DNA of 64,000 nucleotides from Nemertoderma westbladi (Eukaryota > Xenacoelomorpha > Nemertodermatida > Nemertodermatidae): the NCBI GenBank assembly GCA_032718475.1, contig JAUCBJ010008084.1, forward strand, positions 1-64,000, read 5' to 3'. The notes beneath the pieces were generated by a model. It saw only the letters and a program-made list of their open reading frames with translations, did not search any database and was not told the origin of the DNA. Below, one piece after another: positions 62,661-64,000 of the stretch (position 1 is its first letter; each line of letters starts with the position of its first letter). Position numbers and translations under genes: made by a program.

Positions 62661-64000
62661 AGTATGTGCACAAGTGTAGGCTAAGTGTAGGCTATAAGTA
62701 GACTATCAGGTCGTCCATGGACCAGGACCATAGAATATCGGGATTTTCTTATCCAGTGGCTGAGTGGGTATTCCATGCATGTTTCACAGTAGGCCTATCT
62801 AAGTCTGTAAGTACTAGGGCTCGATCGGAGTTGGGATTTGGCCGGAGCAGGAGAGGAGCCTGAGTTGGACAATTTGGCCGGAGCCGGAGCGGGAGCCGGC
62901 TGGCCGGAGATTTTCAAAAATTTTAAAAATTTAATTATTTACAGGTAGGCCCTATTTAAAAAAAAATAAAGTATGGTTATCTTATCGTTCGCCAATCGCT
63001 CATAATCAATCATACTGCTGTACTGTTTTTTACAGTATAGATATAGGGATAGGCCTATACAGTATAATACATATAATATATTTTGTACGCGCTTTTATAG
63101 ACCGTCAGCAGTTTAACCTGCCGAAATTTATATGTCTTTATTGATAATCTGCCTTTTTTAAGATGATAAGATTTAATACAAAACAAACCAAAAACATTAG
63201 CCGAAGCCAGTCCATGCGCGTCCAAATGACCCGTTTATAACACCGGGAGACTGGATTCGTGGGCTTAAATTTATTTGCGGTCAAGCCTACTGTATTATTC
63301 GATTGATTACTAATAGATAATCTCTGACAAATATTATTCACTTTCGGGAAATATTAGCAGTTCCTTTTAGGACGTGGCGCTCTACCTATGTAAACAGAGT
63401 TATGACTGATACTACACACAACGATATGGCTTAAATTTCAAGCATAGGGCGCATTCTTTAGGAATGCTTTATTATCAGATCCAATCACTTTACAATCACG
63501 CACGCTACCGGTAACGCACAACACTGCTCACTGATATGCCGACAGTTACTGACTTTGATCAGGTATAAAGAGATATGCACTGGACTCAGGTAGTGTCTGT
63601 CAAACAACATTAGATTCACTACAAACACAATAATAAAGTCGCAATTATTGTACATAACCCTTCTCTCTAACCTGTAGTGTATCAAGGATATTGGGAAAAT
63701 TGTGGGTTGATTATTGATATTCTTCAACTAATAACATCCAATTATACTGATACAAAATTACAAACAGTAAAAGCAGTATGACGGTAGGTTAAGATATAAT
63801 TAGATTGCATTGAATCGTTTGTTTGATTGAATTGGGAAGATAATAGCTATGCTTTCTATAATTTAGCCTACTAATGTTCTTATAAAAGGCAGAAAACATT
63901 TCGCTATTTCAACACGGTCTTAAAACACTGATAATAAAGTCTCAAAATCATAACAAAAAGTCCCGTGACTTTAGCTCTCTTATTTTCCAAGAATCCCGTT
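62661..64000. other. Intergenic sequence with a GGCCGGAGC-rich patch, no gene seen
   Basis: A short imperfect repeat of GGCCGGAGC/GGAGCCGG lies at 62820-62915. The remainder is AT-rich without recognisable coding, RNA or transposon ends. Confidence 0.55.

Overview
The window is eukaryotic, and almost all of it is repeats and transposable elements. I found no host protein-coding gene, rRNA gene or functional tRNA gene. The mixture of BEL/Pao LTR retrotransposons, LINE fragments, a tRNA-derived SINE and hAT-, piggyBac- and Mutator-like DNA elements fits an animal, most likely a marine invertebrate. The flanks also carry the 8-mer TAGGCCTA far more often than chance. A finer placement (for example echinoderm or another invertebrate deuterostome) would be a guess.

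Layout. (1) 1-2353: a LINE fragment, AT-rich sequence and a roughly 22-bp minisatellite. (2) 2354-47755: one large satellite array with an 84-bp monomer, about 200 copies in total. Two complete BEL/Pao retrotransposons have split it. Element 1 is 2522-17266, with LTRs of 1682 and 1830 bp and 5-bp target duplication GATAG. Element 2 is 26048-39981, with 509-bp LTRs differing at 3 positions and 5-bp duplication AGCAG. (3) 47756-64000: a transposon graveyard with a 52-bp minisatellite, SINE and LINE pieces, and at least six DNA elements whose ends I could place by inverted repeats and target duplications. Several of these are nested in each other.

Elements. Each BEL/Pao element has Gag (charged coiled coil, DUF1759-type core, CCHC knuckles), an aspartic protease, RT (YVDD), RNase H, integrase and a C-terminal DUF5641-like segment, in one frame apart from breaks. 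Element 1 is broken by four in-frame stops and no frameshift. In element 2 the Gag-core-to-integrase frame is intact (1799 codons), but the Gag N-terminal part has one stop and two frame changes at long G runs.

Most interesting result. Downstream of pol, in the place where some retroelements carry env, both elements have an extra long open frame (ORF3) after a roughly 1.2-kb repeat-rich spacer. The two ORF3s are highly diverged but share one architecture: an N-terminal segment, a 3'-5' exonuclease-like (DEDD, RNase D/WRN/EXD-type) domain with D-x-E motif I and a motif-II Asp, a linker, CCHC zinc knuckles, and a conserved C-terminal helical segment. Neither has an ATG before the exonuclease motif, so expression from a spliced or otherwise joined transcript is likely. 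A retrotransposon-encoded exonuclease/zinc-knuckle protein kept across two diverged BEL/Pao lineages is the best candidate here for an undescribed system.
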